Shown one piece after another: positions 16,252 through 25,490 of a DNA stretch of 53,524 nucleotides. The stretch is from Flaviflexus sp. (GTDB lineage Bacteria; Actinomycetota; Actinomycetes; Actinomycetales; Actinomycetaceae), in contig JAUNVM010000003.1 in NCBI GenBank assembly GCA_030537635.1, positions 56,000 to 109,523 of the forward strand, read 5' to 3'. The notes below the pieces were generated by a model. The model did no database searches. It saw only the letters and a program-made list of their open reading frames with translations, and was not told where the DNA came from. Each line of letters begins with the position of its first letter. Positions within the stretch are counted from its first letter, which is position 1. Both the position numbers and the translations under genes were made by a program.

Positions 16252-16504
16252 GTCTGGGGATATCTAGTCGACCGGAGAGTGACCACGAGAAAAGTCACTC
16301 CGACGGCCACGGTCCGACGTGGGCTCTTTGTCCGCTTCCAGCAATCGGTATCGAGACGTTCAATGCGTCCAAGCCGCAGGAGATGACTGACCGGGATCTG
16401 CGCGGCACCGATGGACGAAGAAGAGCGGGTCGGCCCGGCCGCTACGGCAGCCGAGAGCAACGCGGGCGGTCCCTCACCAGGACCGGCTGAGCGAGGATGT
16501 AGGG

Positions 16505-17152
16505 CTAGTACGGAAGGGCGAGATGCCAGCCGGCATAACCCAGGGCGGCGGTCAGCGCGAGACCGGCGAGGATCGCGAGCGCCTTACGTCGTCCACAGAG
16601 GAAGTACAGGCCGGTGAGAATCATGCCGACAGCGAGGCCGCCAAGGTGGGATTGCCAGGAGATTGACCTGGCGAACATCGTGTTTCCCAGGTTGGCCAAG
16701 AGGAGGATGATGAGGAGAACGAAGGTGGATCTTGATTGGTGGCGCCCGAAGACAATGAGGGCACCAAATAGGCCGAAGGCCGCTCCGGAGGCGCCCACCA
16801 CCGGGGTGATCCAGTCGGGATGATAGGGGCTGGCAAAGGCGAGGACGGCCACATTGCCGCCGAGGGCCGAGGCGAGAAGCAGCAGACCATATCTTGCGGG
16901 CCCGAGGATGGGCTCGAGGGCCAGTCCTAGGACGATGAGGCTCCAGGAGTTGAGGAAGATGTGGCTGAGATCGGCGTGCAGGAAGGCCGAGGTGAGGAAC
17001 CGGTAGGGCTCTGCTCGTGCGAGGGCGGGAATAAAGCAGAAGTCGGCCAGCATCGGCTGGTAGATGAAGCCGAGCAGATAGACAAGGACGCAGGCGCCCA
17101 CGAAACCGATCGTCACGGTGGGGCGCCTGCGCCGAGAGAGCGCCGCGTTCAC
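16505..17152 (-). CDS. Rhomboid-family intramembrane serine protease
   Basis: A 215-residue six-helix membrane protease that cuts transmembrane substrates. The motif HADLSHIFLN (59-68) gives the conserved His and Asn of the second helix, GASG (120-123) carries catalytic Ser-122, and H169 in SHLGG is the catalytic partner, so the active site is complete. The open frame extends upstream into antisense of the cyclophilin gene; the first reasonable start is GTG 17152, leaving a short basic cytoplasmic tail. It lies 16 bases after the cyclophilin stop on the same strand, a pair commonly kept together near gyrA in actinobacteria. Confidence 0.9.
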   Translation of the reverse strand: MNAALSRRRRPTVTIGFVGACVLVYLLGFIYQPMLADFCFIPALARAEPYRFLTSAFLHADLSHIFLNSWSLIVLGLALEPILGPARYGLLLLASALGGNVAVLAFASPYHPDWITPVVGASGAAFGLFGALIVFGRHQSRSTFVLLIILLLANLGNTMFARSISWQSHLGGLAVGMILTGLYFLCGRRKALAILAGLALTAALGYAGWHLALPY

Positions 17153-17168
17153 AGCGGCATTCCCATGG

Positions 17169-17690
17169 TCATTCGTTGATGGTGATGGACTTGATGACGA
17201 CGTCCTCGAGCGGACGGTCCTGGGCGTTGGTGTCCACGGCAGCGATCTCGTCGACCACCTTCTTCGAGTCCTCATCCTCCACGCGACCGAAGATCGTGTG
17301 CTTCCCCTGCAGCCAGGTGGTGGGAGCGACGGTGATGAAGAACTGGGAGCCGTTGGTGCCCCGCCCCATCCGCTTGCCGGCATTCGCCATGGCGAGGATG
17401 TAGGGCTCGGTGAAGGAGAGCTCCGGGTGGATCTCGTCATCGAAGTTGTAGCCGGGCCCGCCGGTGCCGGTGCCGAGCGGGTCGCCGCCCTGGATCATGA
17501 AGCCCGGGATGATGCGGTGAAAGACCACGCCATCGTACAGCGGCTCGGTGGTGCGCTCGCCGGTGCGCGGATCGGTCCACTCCCGGTCGCCGCGTGCAAG
17601 CTCAACGAAGTTCTTCACCGTGATCGGCGCGTGCTCGGGGAACAGGTCGACGGTAATGTCGCCGTGATTCGTATGCAAAGTTGCTTCCAT
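17169..17690 (-). CDS. Cyclophilin-type peptidyl-prolyl cis-trans isomerase
   Basis: A 173-residue cytosolic cyclophilin that speeds proline isomerisation during protein folding. The core motifs are [16 protein letters not shown], with the catalytic Arg and Phe, and NGSQFFIT, followed by [12 protein letters not shown]. No signal peptide or transmembrane segment is present. The frame is open to 17894 but GGAGG 9 bases before ATG 17690, and the beginning of family similarity there, fix the start. A rhomboid gene follows immediately. In many actinobacteria this pair directly follows the gyrA-linked tRNA genes; here about 4.3 kb containing a helical protein, a VOC protein and nitrite reductase lies between. 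Confidence 0.93.
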   Translation of the reverse strand: MEATLHTNHGDITVDLFPEHAPITVKNFVELARGDREWTDPRTGERTTEPLYDGVVFHRIIPGFMIQGGDPLGTGTGGPGYNFDDEIHPELSFTEPYILAMANAGKRMGRGTNGSQFFITVAPTTWLQGKHTIFGRVEDEDSKKVVDEIAAVDTNAQDRPLEDVVIKSITINE

Positions 17691-17869
17691 GGCTCTATCC
17701 TCCCACGTCCGCCCCTCATCCTGCATCCCCTTAGCTCCTCGGGGCGTTCCTTGCGCCATGGGCGATATTTTCTTCGATCCGCAAACATTGGTGTCACACA
17801 TCCGGAACAATGATGAACGATAGACTGTCTCTTGAGGCGCATGCCCAAGAACGATCATGGAGGTCACAT

Positions 17870-18649
17870 ATGTTCGGTAAGAAGAAGAAGGCACCGAAGC
17901 TCGCTAAGGAGCAGGGAGAAGAGCTCGGCGATCTGCTGTCGCGCCATTTCTCCGAATGGTCGAGCCTCATCGGTAACCGCACGGCCGATCTGAGCAAGGA
18001 TGCGAAGAAGGCCGCCAAGAAGGCGTCGAAGGAGGCCAGCTCCTACACGACCATGGCCGAGGCCAAGGCCCGCAAGTACGCCAAGGCCGGTAAGCAGTGG
18101 GCCGAGCCCCGCCTGGATAAGGCGAAGGACACCATCTCCGATCTCAGCGACGATGCTCAGGATAAGTGGGAGAAGGACCTCCTCCCGCGTCTCCAGGCCG
18201 CGATTGAGGCCGCCCGCGAGGAGTCGGAGTCCAATGCCGATCTCAAGACGAAGGCTCAGAATATCGCCGACCGCACCTCGAAGGCGCTGACCACCGATCC
18301 GCAGGCGGAAAAGCGGGGCAAGGCCGGGCGCGCGCTCGGCTGGCTCCTCGTGGGTGCCGCCACCGCCGGCATCGGCTACCTCATCTGGAAGCGTAACCAG
18401 CCGGTCGAGGATCCGTGGGCCGAGGCCTACTGGGAGGACATTGCCGCCGAAGACGCCGCTGCCAAGCAGCGCAACGTTGTCCCGGGCGCCAAGAAGGACG
18501 TTGAGGTTGCCGAGGACGCTCCTTCCGTTCCGGAGGAGGTTGTTGAGCAGCGGGCCAAGGACGCCGTTGTCGAGCCCAAGGTGGATACCCCCAAGCTCGA
18601 TGAGGATCGGGCGGCCAAGGAGGCCGGCCTCGAGGGCGAATCCAAGTAG
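17870..18649 (+). CDS. Helix-rich protein with one transmembrane segment, function unknown
   Basis: A 259-residue protein with long charged amphipathic helices (about 12-150) rich in Ala, Lys and Glu, then a transmembrane helix at about 155-173 ([16 protein letters not shown]) and an acidic Pro/Val-containing tail. The helical part (for example [14 protein letters not shown] and [18 protein letters not shown]) resembles YtxH- or phasin-like envelope proteins that are frequent in actinobacteria. I do not recognise a defined family. The start is ATG 17870 with GGAGG 7 bases upstream; an upstream in-frame ATG at 17810 lacks a ribosome-binding site. The gene ends at a strong terminator. A structural or membrane-curvature role is possible but only inferred. 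Confidence 0.78.
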   Translation: MFGKKKKAPKLAKEQGEELGDLLSRHFSEWSSLIGNRTADLSKDAKKAAKKASKEASSYTTMAEAKARKYAKAGKQWAEPRLDKAKDTISDLSDDAQDKWEKDLLPRLQAAIEAAREESESNADLKTKAQNIADRTSKALTTDPQAEKRGKAGRALGWLLVGAATAGIGYLIWKRNQPVEDPWAEAYWEDIAAEDAAAKQRNVVPGAKKDVEVAEDAPSVPEEVVEQRAKDAVVEPKVDTPKLDEDRAAKEAGLEGESK

Positions 18650-18670
18650 CCCCTCCCCTTCTCATCCCTT

Positions 18671-18697
18671 CGGTGGCCCGGCAATGCCGGGCCACCG
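18671..18697 (+). terminator. Strong hairpin terminator after the helix-rich gene
   Basis: A perfect 12-bp stem CGGTGGCCCGGC with a 3-base loop AAT lies 22 bases after the stop codon. The following sequence is pyrimidine-rich (CTCTCTTC) but not a pure T tract. Confidence 0.75.
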
Positions 18698-18748
18698 CTC
18701 TCTTCGCCTGCCTTACCAAACCACCCCGTAGGCAAAATCCGCAAGCCC

Positions 18749-18777
18749 TTACCCGCCGAACCACATCGTGGTAGATT
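18749..18777 (+). promoter_or_regulatory. Possible promoter of the VOC gene
   Basis: TTACCC (18749-18754) and TAGATT (18772-18777) are 17 bases apart, with an AT-rich continuation (TATACTAATC) and the ATG about 33 bases downstream. The spacer includes the small palindrome CCACATCGTGG. Confidence 0.35.
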
Positions 18778-18810
18778 ATACTAATCAATCCCGGGAATAA
18801 GGGAGTGACC

Positions 18811-19146
18811 ATGAAGATCTTGGGAATCAGGTTCGTCACCAACCCGGCCGGCGCTCGCTCGTTTTATGCGGCGCTTGGCCTGGAGCTTCCCCGGGGCGCT
18901 GAGGATGCTCATTGGCAGGAGCTGAGGGCCGATGGCGGGATCTTCGCCCTGCACGGAATCCGTGAGGGAGACGGTGAGCATCCCCCATTCAAGCTGTGCC
19001 TGAAGAGCGACGAGCCTCTCGAGCAGGTCCAGGGCCGCCTCACCGAGGCAGGCTTCGATCCCGGCATTATCACCGATGAGGACTTCGGGCGGGCGATGCG
19101 GGTGCGCGATCCCGAAGGCCTGGAGATCCAGATTGACGAGGGCTAG
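18811..19146 (+). CDS. VOC (glyoxalase/bleomycin-resistance fold) protein
   Basis: A 111-residue single-module vicinal-oxygen-chelate protein. It begins with IRFVTNPAGARSFYAALGL, a typical first beta-alpha unit, and ends with VRDPEGLEIQI, the usual last strand of the domain. VOC proteins bind metals, fosfomycin, bleomycin or small metabolites; the substrate is unknown. The usual metal ligands are partly absent (no obvious N-terminal His), so a non-catalytic binding role is possible. The ATG at 18811 follows GGGAG at a 5-base distance; a GTG two codons earlier would sit inside the ribosome-binding site. It is convergent with the nitrite reductase gene, overlapping it by 4 bases. Confidence 0.75.
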   Translation: MKILGIRFVTNPAGARSFYAALGLELPRGAEDAHWQELRADGGIFALHGIREGDGEHPPFKLCLKSDEPLEQVQGRLTEAGFDPGIITDEDFGRAMRVRDPEGLEIQIDEG

Positions 19147-21752
19147 TCACTGACGTCGATGATCGCCTTGGCGCCGCGTTCGGCCTCGCTCATGATGTGG
19201 TTGACGGCAACGTAGTGCCCGGCCTCGGGGAAGGTGAGCTCAACAAAGCCACCCTCAGCGGGCAGGAGTCCGAGGGCTTGTGAGCCGCCGGAAAGCTCGT
19301 TATCCGGCTTCAGCTGGTAGGCGCCCTCCTTGAAGACCGTGTCGAACTGACCGCCAACAATGTGGAAGGACAGGGGCACGTTCGGCCCGGTGTCAATCAC
19401 CCAGAAACGGACCCGCTCACCCACCTTCGCGGTGAGGGGATAGTGGACGTATTGGTTGGGGTATCCATTGAAGTGCACGGAGTCGTAGCGTCCCTCAGCC
19501 ACCTTCTGAGCATCGGCAATCTCCCCGTCCGGTCCATAGTAGGACTCGCCTTGAATGAGAATGTAGGAGCGGTCCACCTCCGGTAGATTCTCCGGTTCGA
19601 TGACCACGGCGCCGTACATGCCATTGGCAATATGCAAGCTCATCGGTGCTGTCGAGCAGTGGTACATCCAAACACCTGAGCGCTCGGCGGTAAAGGTGTA
19701 GGTAAGTTCCTCGCCCGGCTCAATCGTGCGCATGGGCTCGTCGGGGGCCAGCGCACCGGCGTGGAAGTCGATCGAGTGGCCCATTGTTCCATCGTTGATC
19801 AGGGTGACGACAAAAGTGTCACCAACCCGCCCGTGAAGAACCGGTCCCGGGGCGGTATCACCGAACATCCACAGCCGCTGCGTGAGCCCCGGCGCGGCCT
19901 CCACCTCCATCTCGCTCACCTTGAGTGTCACCTCGTGGGTGGTGGGCCCATTGTCGGGAAGCGGCTCCAACACGGGATCGAAAAGGCGGCTCGGATCCAT
20001 CTGTCCCGCCAGATCAAAATCGGGAGCGGGCCCGGCGGTCCCATGGTCGTGAGTCTCTTCGCCGACGCCGTCATCATCTTCCTCAGAGGCTGCGTCGGGG
20101 CCACCGAGGGCCCGAATGTGAAAGACCATGCCCATCTGCCGATGCCCGGCAATGGAGCACCAGCCTTCAACATCGGAGCCGATGATCCCAGCGTTCAATA
20201 CCGCGCTCTCTCCCGGGGCGAGGCGATCGAGCTTCTGTCCCGTTTCCAGCACGAGATCGTGATTCTGGTCCCCGTCGTTGACCACGGTAATGTCCAGCTG
20301 ATTGCCCACCGGCACCTCAACAAGGTCCGGAATGAAGCGCATTCCTTCAATAGTGACGGTGATGGCTGTCGTTTCTCCGGTGGCCGACACCTGCTCGGTT
20401 GTCTTTCCCCCGAGACCCGCACCCTGCGGATCGGCGAGAACGGCACCGCCAACAAGGAGCGTGACGAGACCGGCGGCCAGGAAGCCACCCGCCTTCGCCC
20501 GCACGGGACGGACCGTCCCCTCCTCGGTGATCATTGGCGGGGGCGCATTGTCCTGGGCCTCCCGGCTCACCGGCCGGATGCCACGGATGATCATGACGGC
20601 ATTGAGAAGCGCTCCGATAAATGCGGCCAGCGACGTCACCACCATGATGAGGCTGGCATCAAACAGTAGGTAGAGCGCAAGCGACAGATTGATGAGGACG
20701 ATGCGGAAGGTGGCCCAGGTGTCCACCCGGGCAATCCGCACCCGCAGGGCCTTCGGGCCCCCGCCCACCATGACCGGAAGCAGGTAGCCAAGAGAACCCA
20801 TGAGCACCTGGGCGATGCCACCACCGAGGAGTGGGATGACGAGGACGCCGAGGCGGGACAGCGTTCCCGGACCATCCACCCACACCATGATGCCGAAGGC
20901 GGTGATGGAGGCAGCAAGCCACAGGGCACCGGCGGCCACCGACATTGCCGGGAAGGATCCCCCCGCCATCCGCCACGTCGTCTTGGTCAAGGGATACAGG
21001 GTGAGCACGGCAAACACCGTGAAGCCCAAGATTCCCGCAGCCATGACTCCCTCGCCAGCCGGCAGGGCGAGCGCACCCGCGGCCGCCACCACCGGCATGG
21101 CACACAGGAAGGGCGTGTAGCGGCGCGCCGCCCGCTCCGCGCCCGGGGGCAGCTGTGCGCGCAGGATCGTGGGCCACAGCGTGAGGAGGGTGGCGACGAT
21201 GGGGAGGCCGACCCAACCGAGCACGTTGAGGCTCACGTGGGCACCGAGCAGGGCGATATGCCAGCGCCCGTCCACCCCGCTCGCCAGACCGAAACCGCAC
21301 ATGAGGCCGGGGATGAGGAGAACGGCGGAGAAGAGATACACCTGAACGGTGATCGTGAATCGCGCCGGCAGGGCCCGCTTCATGGCCCGCCACAGCCGCC
21401 AGGCATGCCCGGCAACCGCCCCCGACAGGAGGACAACGCCGGTGAGGGTCAACGGAGATATTCCGCTGAGAAAGCCGGCCGCGGTGGTGAGGATACCGGC
21501 GTTGAGGATGCCCAGCAGGATGGCCTCATCCCGCCGTCCTGCCGAGCGGATCCGCAAGATCGCCGCGGTAAAGTGCTCGGTCCAGATAAACAGGGCGTTG
21601 GTGACCGCGCCCAGGGTGAAGGTGTGGACCATGAGCCACCGGGCCTCAGTGATGAAGCGGTGGTTGAGAATGATCGCGCCGTCGGCAAGGAGATAGGCGA
21701 TAACGATGGCTCCGGTCATAAGATGCCATCGTGACCTGGTCAGCGCCACCAT
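19143..21752 (-). CDS. nirK: Membrane-tethered copper nitrite reductase: polytopic domain + cupredoxin + NirK
   Basis: An 869-residue three-part protein. Residues 1-394 hold about 11-12 hydrophobic helices with in-membrane histidines (WLMVHTFTLGAVTNALFIW, LLGAHVSLNVLGW). After a linker and another hydrophobic helix (about 423-440) comes a cupredoxin domain (462-550) with type 1 copper ligands H498, C532, H537 and M542. The C-terminal part (about 600-869) is a two-domain NirK: type 1 ligands H659, C699, H707, M712; type 2 ligands H664, H698 and H852; catalytic D662 (in HSIDFH) and H797. It should reduce nitrite to NO outside the membrane, the cupredoxin passing electrons. ATG 21752 is chosen because GGAGGT lies 10 bases upstream, inside the longer frame. 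No nor or nar gene is nearby. Confidence 0.88.
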   Translation of the reverse strand: MVALTRSRWHLMTGAIVIAYLLADGAIILNHRFITEARWLMVHTFTLGAVTNALFIWTEHFTAAILRIRSAGRRDEAILLGILNAGILTTAAGFLSGISPLTLTGVVLLSGAVAGHAWRLWRAMKRALPARFTITVQVYLFSAVLLIPGLMCGFGLASGVDGRWHIALLGAHVSLNVLGWVGLPIVATLLTLWPTILRAQLPPGAERAARRYTPFLCAMPVVAAAGALALPAGEGVMAAGILGFTVFAVLTLYPLTKTTWRMAGGSFPAMSVAAGALWLAASITAFGIMVWVDGPGTLSRLGVLVIPLLGGGIAQVLMGSLGYLLPVMVGGGPKALRVRIARVDTWATFRIVLINLSLALYLLFDASLIMVVTSLAAFIGALLNAVMIIRGIRPVSREAQDNAPPPMITEEGTVRPVRAKAGGFLAAGLVTLLVGGAVLADPQGAGLGGKTTEQVSATGETTAITVTIEGMRFIPDLVEVPVGNQLDITVVNDGDQNHDLVLETGQKLDRLAPGESAVLNAGIIGSDVEGWCSIAGHRQMGMVFHIRALGGPDAASEEDDDGVGEETHDHGTAGPAPDFDLAGQMDPSRLFDPVLEPLPDNGPTTHEVTLKVSEMEVEAAPGLTQRLWMFGDTAPGPVLHGRVGDTFVVTLINDGTMGHSIDFHAGALAPDEPMRTIEPGEELTYTFTAERSGVWMYHCSTAPMSLHIANGMYGAVVIEPENLPEVDRSYILIQGESYYGPDGEIADAQKVAEGRYDSVHFNGYPNQYVHYPLTAKVGERVRFWVIDTGPNVPLSFHIVGGQFDTVFKEGAYQLKPDNELSGGSQALGLLPAEGGFVELTFPEAGHYVAVNHIMSEAERGAKAIIDVSD

Positions 21753-21893
21753 TGCACAGCTACCTCCCATAACTTAGTCGACACGATGAGGCTACCAGTT
21801 CTATTTAGTGAAAAAGAAGGTCACAGCTCCAAGCGTAGATATGAGGAGGCCCAGAAAGAGCGATCAAGAATCGTGAGCTCGAAAGACAACAAC

Positions 21894-21912
21894 GGCCGCC
21901 CCGGGGGCGGCC
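21894..21912 (-). terminator. Terminator after tRNA-Ala
   Basis: GGCCGCC/GGCGGCC form a 7-bp stem with a 5-base loop. Read on the minus strand the stem is followed by GTTGTTGTCTTTC, a T-rich tail, which suits an intrinsic terminator for the gyrase-to-tRNA transcript. The 140 bases between it and the nirK start hold no gene. Confidence 0.65.
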
Positions 21913-21941
21913 TCATGTGCTGTCGCGCAGAACTAAGGTGA

Positions 21942-22017
21942 TGGTGGAGCTACGGGGACTCGAACCCCGAACCCCCTGCTTGCAAAGCAGGTGCGCTACC
22001 AATTGCGCCATAGCCCC
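21942..22017 (-). tRNA. tRNA-Ala (anticodon TGC)
   Basis: A 76-base cloverleaf read on the minus strand. The acceptor stem GGGGCTA pairs with TAGCTCC (one G-T pair); the anticodon arm CCTGCTTTGCAAGCAGG carries TGC in the loop; the T arm contains GGTTCGAGTC. The 3' CCA is encoded (21944-21942). It lies downstream of the DLW-39 gene, whose stop codon shares the first tRNA base, and of tRNA-Ile, the usual order behind gyrA in actinobacteria. Confidence 0.97.
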
Positions 22018-22142
22018 TAGGCGGAAGGAACCGGGTCGGTCACTTCTTCCCACACGGCCTGATTCTGTCGGTCGGCCTGCACCTTGAGCCAGACGGCGTA
22101 TCCCAGGCCGGCTCCGATGACGGTGAGAACAACTTTCTTCAT
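22017..22142 (-). CDS. DLW-39 family small protein
   Basis: A 41-residue peptide, MKKVVLTVIGAGLGYAVW at its start, with a hydrophobic N-terminal helix (4-18) followed by a charged segment KVQADRQNQAVWEEVTD. This matches the actinobacterial DLW-39 family, tiny conserved proteins of unknown function found next to gyrA and its tRNA genes. AAGGAG lies 5 bases before ATG 22142 (another ATG is one codon earlier but only 2 bases from the ribosome-binding site). The gene sits wholly between tRNA-Ile and tRNA-Ala, and its TAG stop overlaps the first nucleotide of tRNA-Ala. The hydrophobic segment suggests membrane attachment, but this is inference. Confidence 0.85.
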   Translation of the reverse strand: MKKVVLTVIGAGLGYAVWLKVQADRQNQAVWEEVTDPVPSA

Positions 22143-22158
22143 CATGACTCCTTAGGAG

Positions 22159-22232
22159 TGGGCCTAGCTGGACTCGAACCAGCGACCTCTTCCTTATCAG
22201 GGAAGCGCTCTAACCGACTGAGCTATAGGCCC
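22159..22232 (-). tRNA. tRNA-Ile (anticodon GAT)
   Basis: A 74-base cloverleaf on the minus strand. GGGCCTA pairs perfectly with TAGGCCC; the D arm is AGCTCAGTCGGTTAGAGC; the anticodon arm CTTCCCTGATAAGGAAG carries GAT; the T arm has GGTTCGAGTCC. CCA is not encoded, unlike in the adjacent tRNA-Ala. The DLW-39 start codon follows 17 bases downstream. Confidence 0.97.
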
Positions 22233-22313
22233 GTGTTGCCATGTCAGCCTATCGCACCGACTTTGGCAGTGCCAAAGCAGGTCCGCGTGAAACGCATGAC
22301 ACCGAGAATATCT

Positions 22314-22348
22314 CATGGCCGCCGGGAACGAATCAACCGACGGCCATG
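22314..22348. terminator. Hairpin between DUF3566 and tRNA-Ile
   Basis: CATGGCCG and CGGCCATG form an 8-bp perfect stem with a 19-base loop in the 157-base gap after the DUF3566 stop codon. A second small hairpin CTTTGGC/GCCAAAG is at 22261-22277. Neither has a T run, so these may be processing or partial termination signals separating gyrase mRNA from the tRNAs. Confidence 0.35.
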
Positions 22349-22389
22349 GACCTGCTGTTATTTTAGCGTGACTTTCGCTTAACGCCAAA

Positions 22390-22821
22390 TCACTCGTCGG
22401 TGATGGTGATGTGAATGCCACCGACAAGCATGGCGATGAGATTGTATAGCAGAGCCATGATCATTCCGAGGAATGTCAGTAGCACGATATCCAGGACGGC
22501 GACGATGATCGCGAAGGACATGACACGGCCGAACTGCAGGTACTGCATGAGCTGCATGAGCTCCTCGGAGCCGAGGGTCTTGAGCAGCTCATCGAGCGAC
22601 GAGAACACGTGCATCGAATCCAGCACATTCCACATGACGACGGTGGCAATGACGCCGATGATTCCCAGTCCCACCGACAGGAGGAAGGACACCTTGAGGG
22701 TGGACCACGGATCAATCTTCGAGATCGTCATGTGGGCGCGGCGGATGCCGCGGGGCTTGCTGCGCCGCTTGGGGGCCGGTGCGGCCTTCGTCTCGCTCGA
22801 CAGGGCGGTCGGCTCGCTCAT
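22390..22821 (-). CDS. DUF3566 membrane protein
   Basis: A 143-residue protein with a basic N-terminal region ([12 protein letters not shown]) and two transmembrane helices, about 46-66 and 100-135 (the latter long and possibly two segments). [19 protein letters not shown] is the hallmark of the DUF3566 family, which is found directly after gyrA across actinobacteria and has no established function. The ATG overlaps the gyrA stop (ATGA), so it is translationally coupled to gyrase. The gene ends 157 bases before tRNA-Ile. Confidence 0.93.
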   Translation of the reverse strand: MSEPTALSSETKAAPAPKRRSKPRGIRRAHMTISKIDPWSTLKVSFLLSVGLGIIGVIATVVMWNVLDSMHVFSSLDELLKTLGSEELMQLMQYLQFGRVMSFAIIVAVLDIVLLTFLGMIMALLYNLIAMLVGGIHITITDE

Positions 22822-25481
22822 TCTTCGCTCTCCTCGCTGGATTCAGCTTCGTCTGAGGTAGACGCTACCTCAGCGGAGTCATCTTCGGCGACATGCTCGC
22901 CCTGGTCGGATCCACCGGCAGCGGGCTGTTCTCCCCCGGCCGCTTCAGCCTGTGCATCAGCGTTTTGCGCCGCCTCAGCGGCCGTCCCGGTTTCCTCATC
23001 GTTCTCCTCGTTCGGCTCCATGTTCCGGGCCACCGCGATGACGCGATCCCCAGCATCGGGCCGGACGAAGGTGACGCCTTGGGTGTTGCGCCCGGTGAGC
23101 GAGACCTCGCTGACACGGGAGCGAACAATCTTGCCGTTCTCCATGATGACGAGGACCTCGTCCTCGGGCTCGGTGATGAGGGCACCGACGAGATCGCCGC
23201 GATCCTCGACGAGATTGGCAACCTTGATGCCGAGGCCGCCGCGACCCTGGACGCGATACTCATCGACGCAGGTGCGCTTCGCGAAGCCGCCACAGGTGAC
23301 AACGAAGACCTCGGAGTCCTCCCGCACCACATCCATGGCCAACAGGGAATCTCCGGAACGGAACTTCATGCCGGTGACACCACTCGTGGCTCGACCCATG
23401 GGTCGCAGTGCCTGATCGGTGGCGTGGAAACGCAGGGACTGGCCGTGCTTGGACACGAGGAGAATGTCATCGCCCTCGTTGGCCAGGCGGGCGGCCACCA
23501 CCTGATCGGTGGAACCATCCACGTGCTCGCGCAGCTTAATGGCGATGAGGCCGCCGGTGCGCGGGGAGTTGTAGTCCTGCAGGCGGGTCTTCTTCACAAG
23601 ACCATCGGCCGTGGCGAGCACGAGATAGTCCGCCTGATCGTAGTCCTTGAGGGTGAGCGCGGTGACGATCTTCTCACCCGGCTGGAAGGCGAGCAAATTG
23701 GCCACGTGCTGGCCCTTACCATCTCGGCCACCCTCGGGCAGTTCATAGCCCTTGACCCGATAGACCCGGCCCAGGTTCGTGAAGAACAGGTGCCAGTCGT
23801 GGGTGGAGGCAATGCCGAAGTGCTCAACGACATCGTCCCCACGCAGGGAGGCCCCGCGGATACCCTTGCCACCGCGATGCTGGGCGCGATACTCGCTCAC
23901 CCTGGTGCGCTTGGCGAAGCCGCCGCGGGTGACGGTGACGACCACGTCCTCCTCGGGAATGAGATCCTCGACGGACACCTCCCCATCAAAGGGCAGAATT
24001 GTCGTACGCCGATCATCGCCGTACTTCTCGACGATCTCGCCGAGCTCCTCACCGATGATGTCTCGCTGCCGATCCGGCTTGGCGAGAATGTCCTTGTAGT
24101 CGAGGACTTGGGCCTCGGTCTTCTCGTAATCCTCGATGATCTTCTGCCGCTCCATCGCTGCCAGGCGCCGCAGCTGGAGGGAGAGAATCGCATTGGCCTG
24201 GCCCTCATCCACATCAAGGAGCTCCATGAGGCCCACCCGGGCCTCCTCCGCGGTGGGCGAGCGGCGGATGAGGGCAATGACCTCGTCGAGATTATCGAGG
24301 GCCTTGAGGTAGCCGGTGAGCGTATGCAGCCATTCCTCGGCCTTGCGCAGGCGGTACCGGGTCCGTCGAACAATGACATCAACCTGGTGATTGACCCAGT
24401 GGCGGATGAAACCGTCGAGGGACAGGGTACGCGGCACGCCGTCAACGAGGGCGAGCATGTTCGCCGGGAAATTATTCTGCAGCTGGGTGTGCTTGTACAG
24501 GTTGTTGAGCACAACCTTGGCCACCGCATCGCGCTTGAGCACGATGACGATGCGCTGGCCGGCGCGGCCCGAGGACTCATCGCGAATGTCCGAGATCCCG
24601 GACAGGCGGCCCTCCTTGATGCCCTCGACCATGCGCTCGAGCAGCCGGTCGGGGTTGACCTGGTAAGGCAGGTCGGTGACGACCAGGCACTGTCTGCCCT
24701 GGATCTCGTCGACCTCGACAACGGCCCGCTGGGTGACCGAGCCGTTGCCGGTGCGGTACATCTCCTCGATGCCCTTGGTGCCGAGAATGGTGGCGCCGGT
24801 CGGGAAGTCCGGTCCCTTAATCCGCTGCATGAGGGCCGCGAGCAGTTCCTCATTCGTCGCGTCGGGATGCTGCAGGTACCAGTGAACGCCCTCGGCAACC
24901 TCGCGCAGATTGTGCGGCGGAATCCTCGTCGCCATGCCGACTGCGATGCCCTCGGAGCCATTGACGAGGAGATTAGGGAAGCGGGCGGTAAGAACCGTGG
25001 GCTCTTGAAGCGAGCCATCGTAGTTGTCCTCGAAATCAACCGTCTCCTGGTCGATATCCCGGACCATCTCCACGGCCAGCTGCGCCATCCGTGCCTCGGT
25101 GTACCTGGGGGCGGCGGCGCCCAGATCCCCGGCGGTGCCAAAGTTGCCCTGGCCGGACACGAGCGGGTAGCGCATGGACCAGGGCTGGACGAGGCGAACC
25201 ATCGTCTCGTAAATCGCCGAATCGCCGTGCGGGTGGTAGTGGCCCATGACGTCGCCGACGATCTTCGCCGACTTGGAGAAGGAAGAATTGGGCCGATAGC
25301 CGCCGTCCCACATCGCGTAGATGACGCGGCGGTGGACCGGCTTCAGGCCGTCGCGAACATCGGGCAGGGCGCGGCCGACAATGACGGACATGGCGTAGTC
25401 GAGATACGACTTTTCCATCTCCCGCTGGAGATCGACCTCAAGAATATTGCCGTGACTGGTCTCTTCGGTGTAATCGCTCAC
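22818..25481 (-). CDS. gyrA: DNA gyrase subunit A
   Basis: An 887-residue subunit that breaks and rejoins DNA while introducing negative supercoils. The catalytic tyrosine is Y127 in APRYTEAR; the fluoroquinolone-determining region has S88 and E92 in GDSAIYE, a combination expected to be drug-sensitive apart from the Glu that replaces the more common Asp. The GyrA box in the C-terminal pinwheel reads QHRGGKGI rather than the usual QRRGGKG. A long acidic Glu/Ala/Ser tail of about 50 residues ends the protein. The start is GTG, 9 bases after the gyrB stop, with GGAG just upstream. The stop overlaps the DUF3566 start. Confidence 0.98.
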   Translation of the reverse strand: MSDYTEETSHGNILEVDLQREMEKSYLDYAMSVIVGRALPDVRDGLKPVHRRVIYAMWDGGYRPNSSFSKSAKIVGDVMGHYHPHGDSAIYETMVRLVQPWSMRYPLVSGQGNFGTAGDLGAAAPRYTEARMAQLAVEMVRDIDQETVDFEDNYDGSLQEPTVLTARFPNLLVNGSEGIAVGMATRIPPHNLREVAEGVHWYLQHPDATNEELLAALMQRIKGPDFPTGATILGTKGIEEMYRTGNGSVTQRAVVEVDEIQGRQCLVVTDLPYQVNPDRLLERMVEGIKEGRLSGISDIRDESSGRAGQRIVIVLKRDAVAKVVLNNLYKHTQLQNNFPANMLALVDGVPRTLSLDGFIRHWVNHQVDVIVRRTRYRLRKAEEWLHTLTGYLKALDNLDEVIALIRRSPTAEEARVGLMELLDVDEGQANAILSLQLRRLAAMERQKIIEDYEKTEAQVLDYKDILAKPDRQRDIIGEELGEIVEKYGDDRRTTILPFDGEVSVEDLIPEEDVVVTVTRGGFAKRTRVSEYRAQHRGGKGIRGASLRGDDVVEHFGIASTHDWHLFFTNLGRVYRVKGYELPEGGRDGKGQHVANLLAFQPGEKIVTALTLKDYDQADYLVLATADGLVKKTRLQDYNSPRTGGLIAIKLREHVDGSTDQVVAARLANEGDDILLVSKHGQSLRFHATDQALRPMGRATSGVTGMKFRSGDSLLAMDVVREDSEVFVVTCGGFAKRTCVDEYRVQGRGGLGIKVANLVEDRGDLVGALITEPEDEVLVIMENGKIVRSRVSEVSLTGRNTQGVTFVRPDAGDRVIAVARNMEPNEENDEETGTAAEAAQNADAQAEAAGGEQPAAGGSDQGEHVAEDDSAEVASTSDEAESSEESEE

Positions 25482-25490
25482 TGCTCCGCC

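Noticed and set aside
16071..16460. 129-codon minus-strand frame across DnaA cluster B
   Set aside because: It passes through the DnaA boxes, has no ribosome-binding site and no family features.
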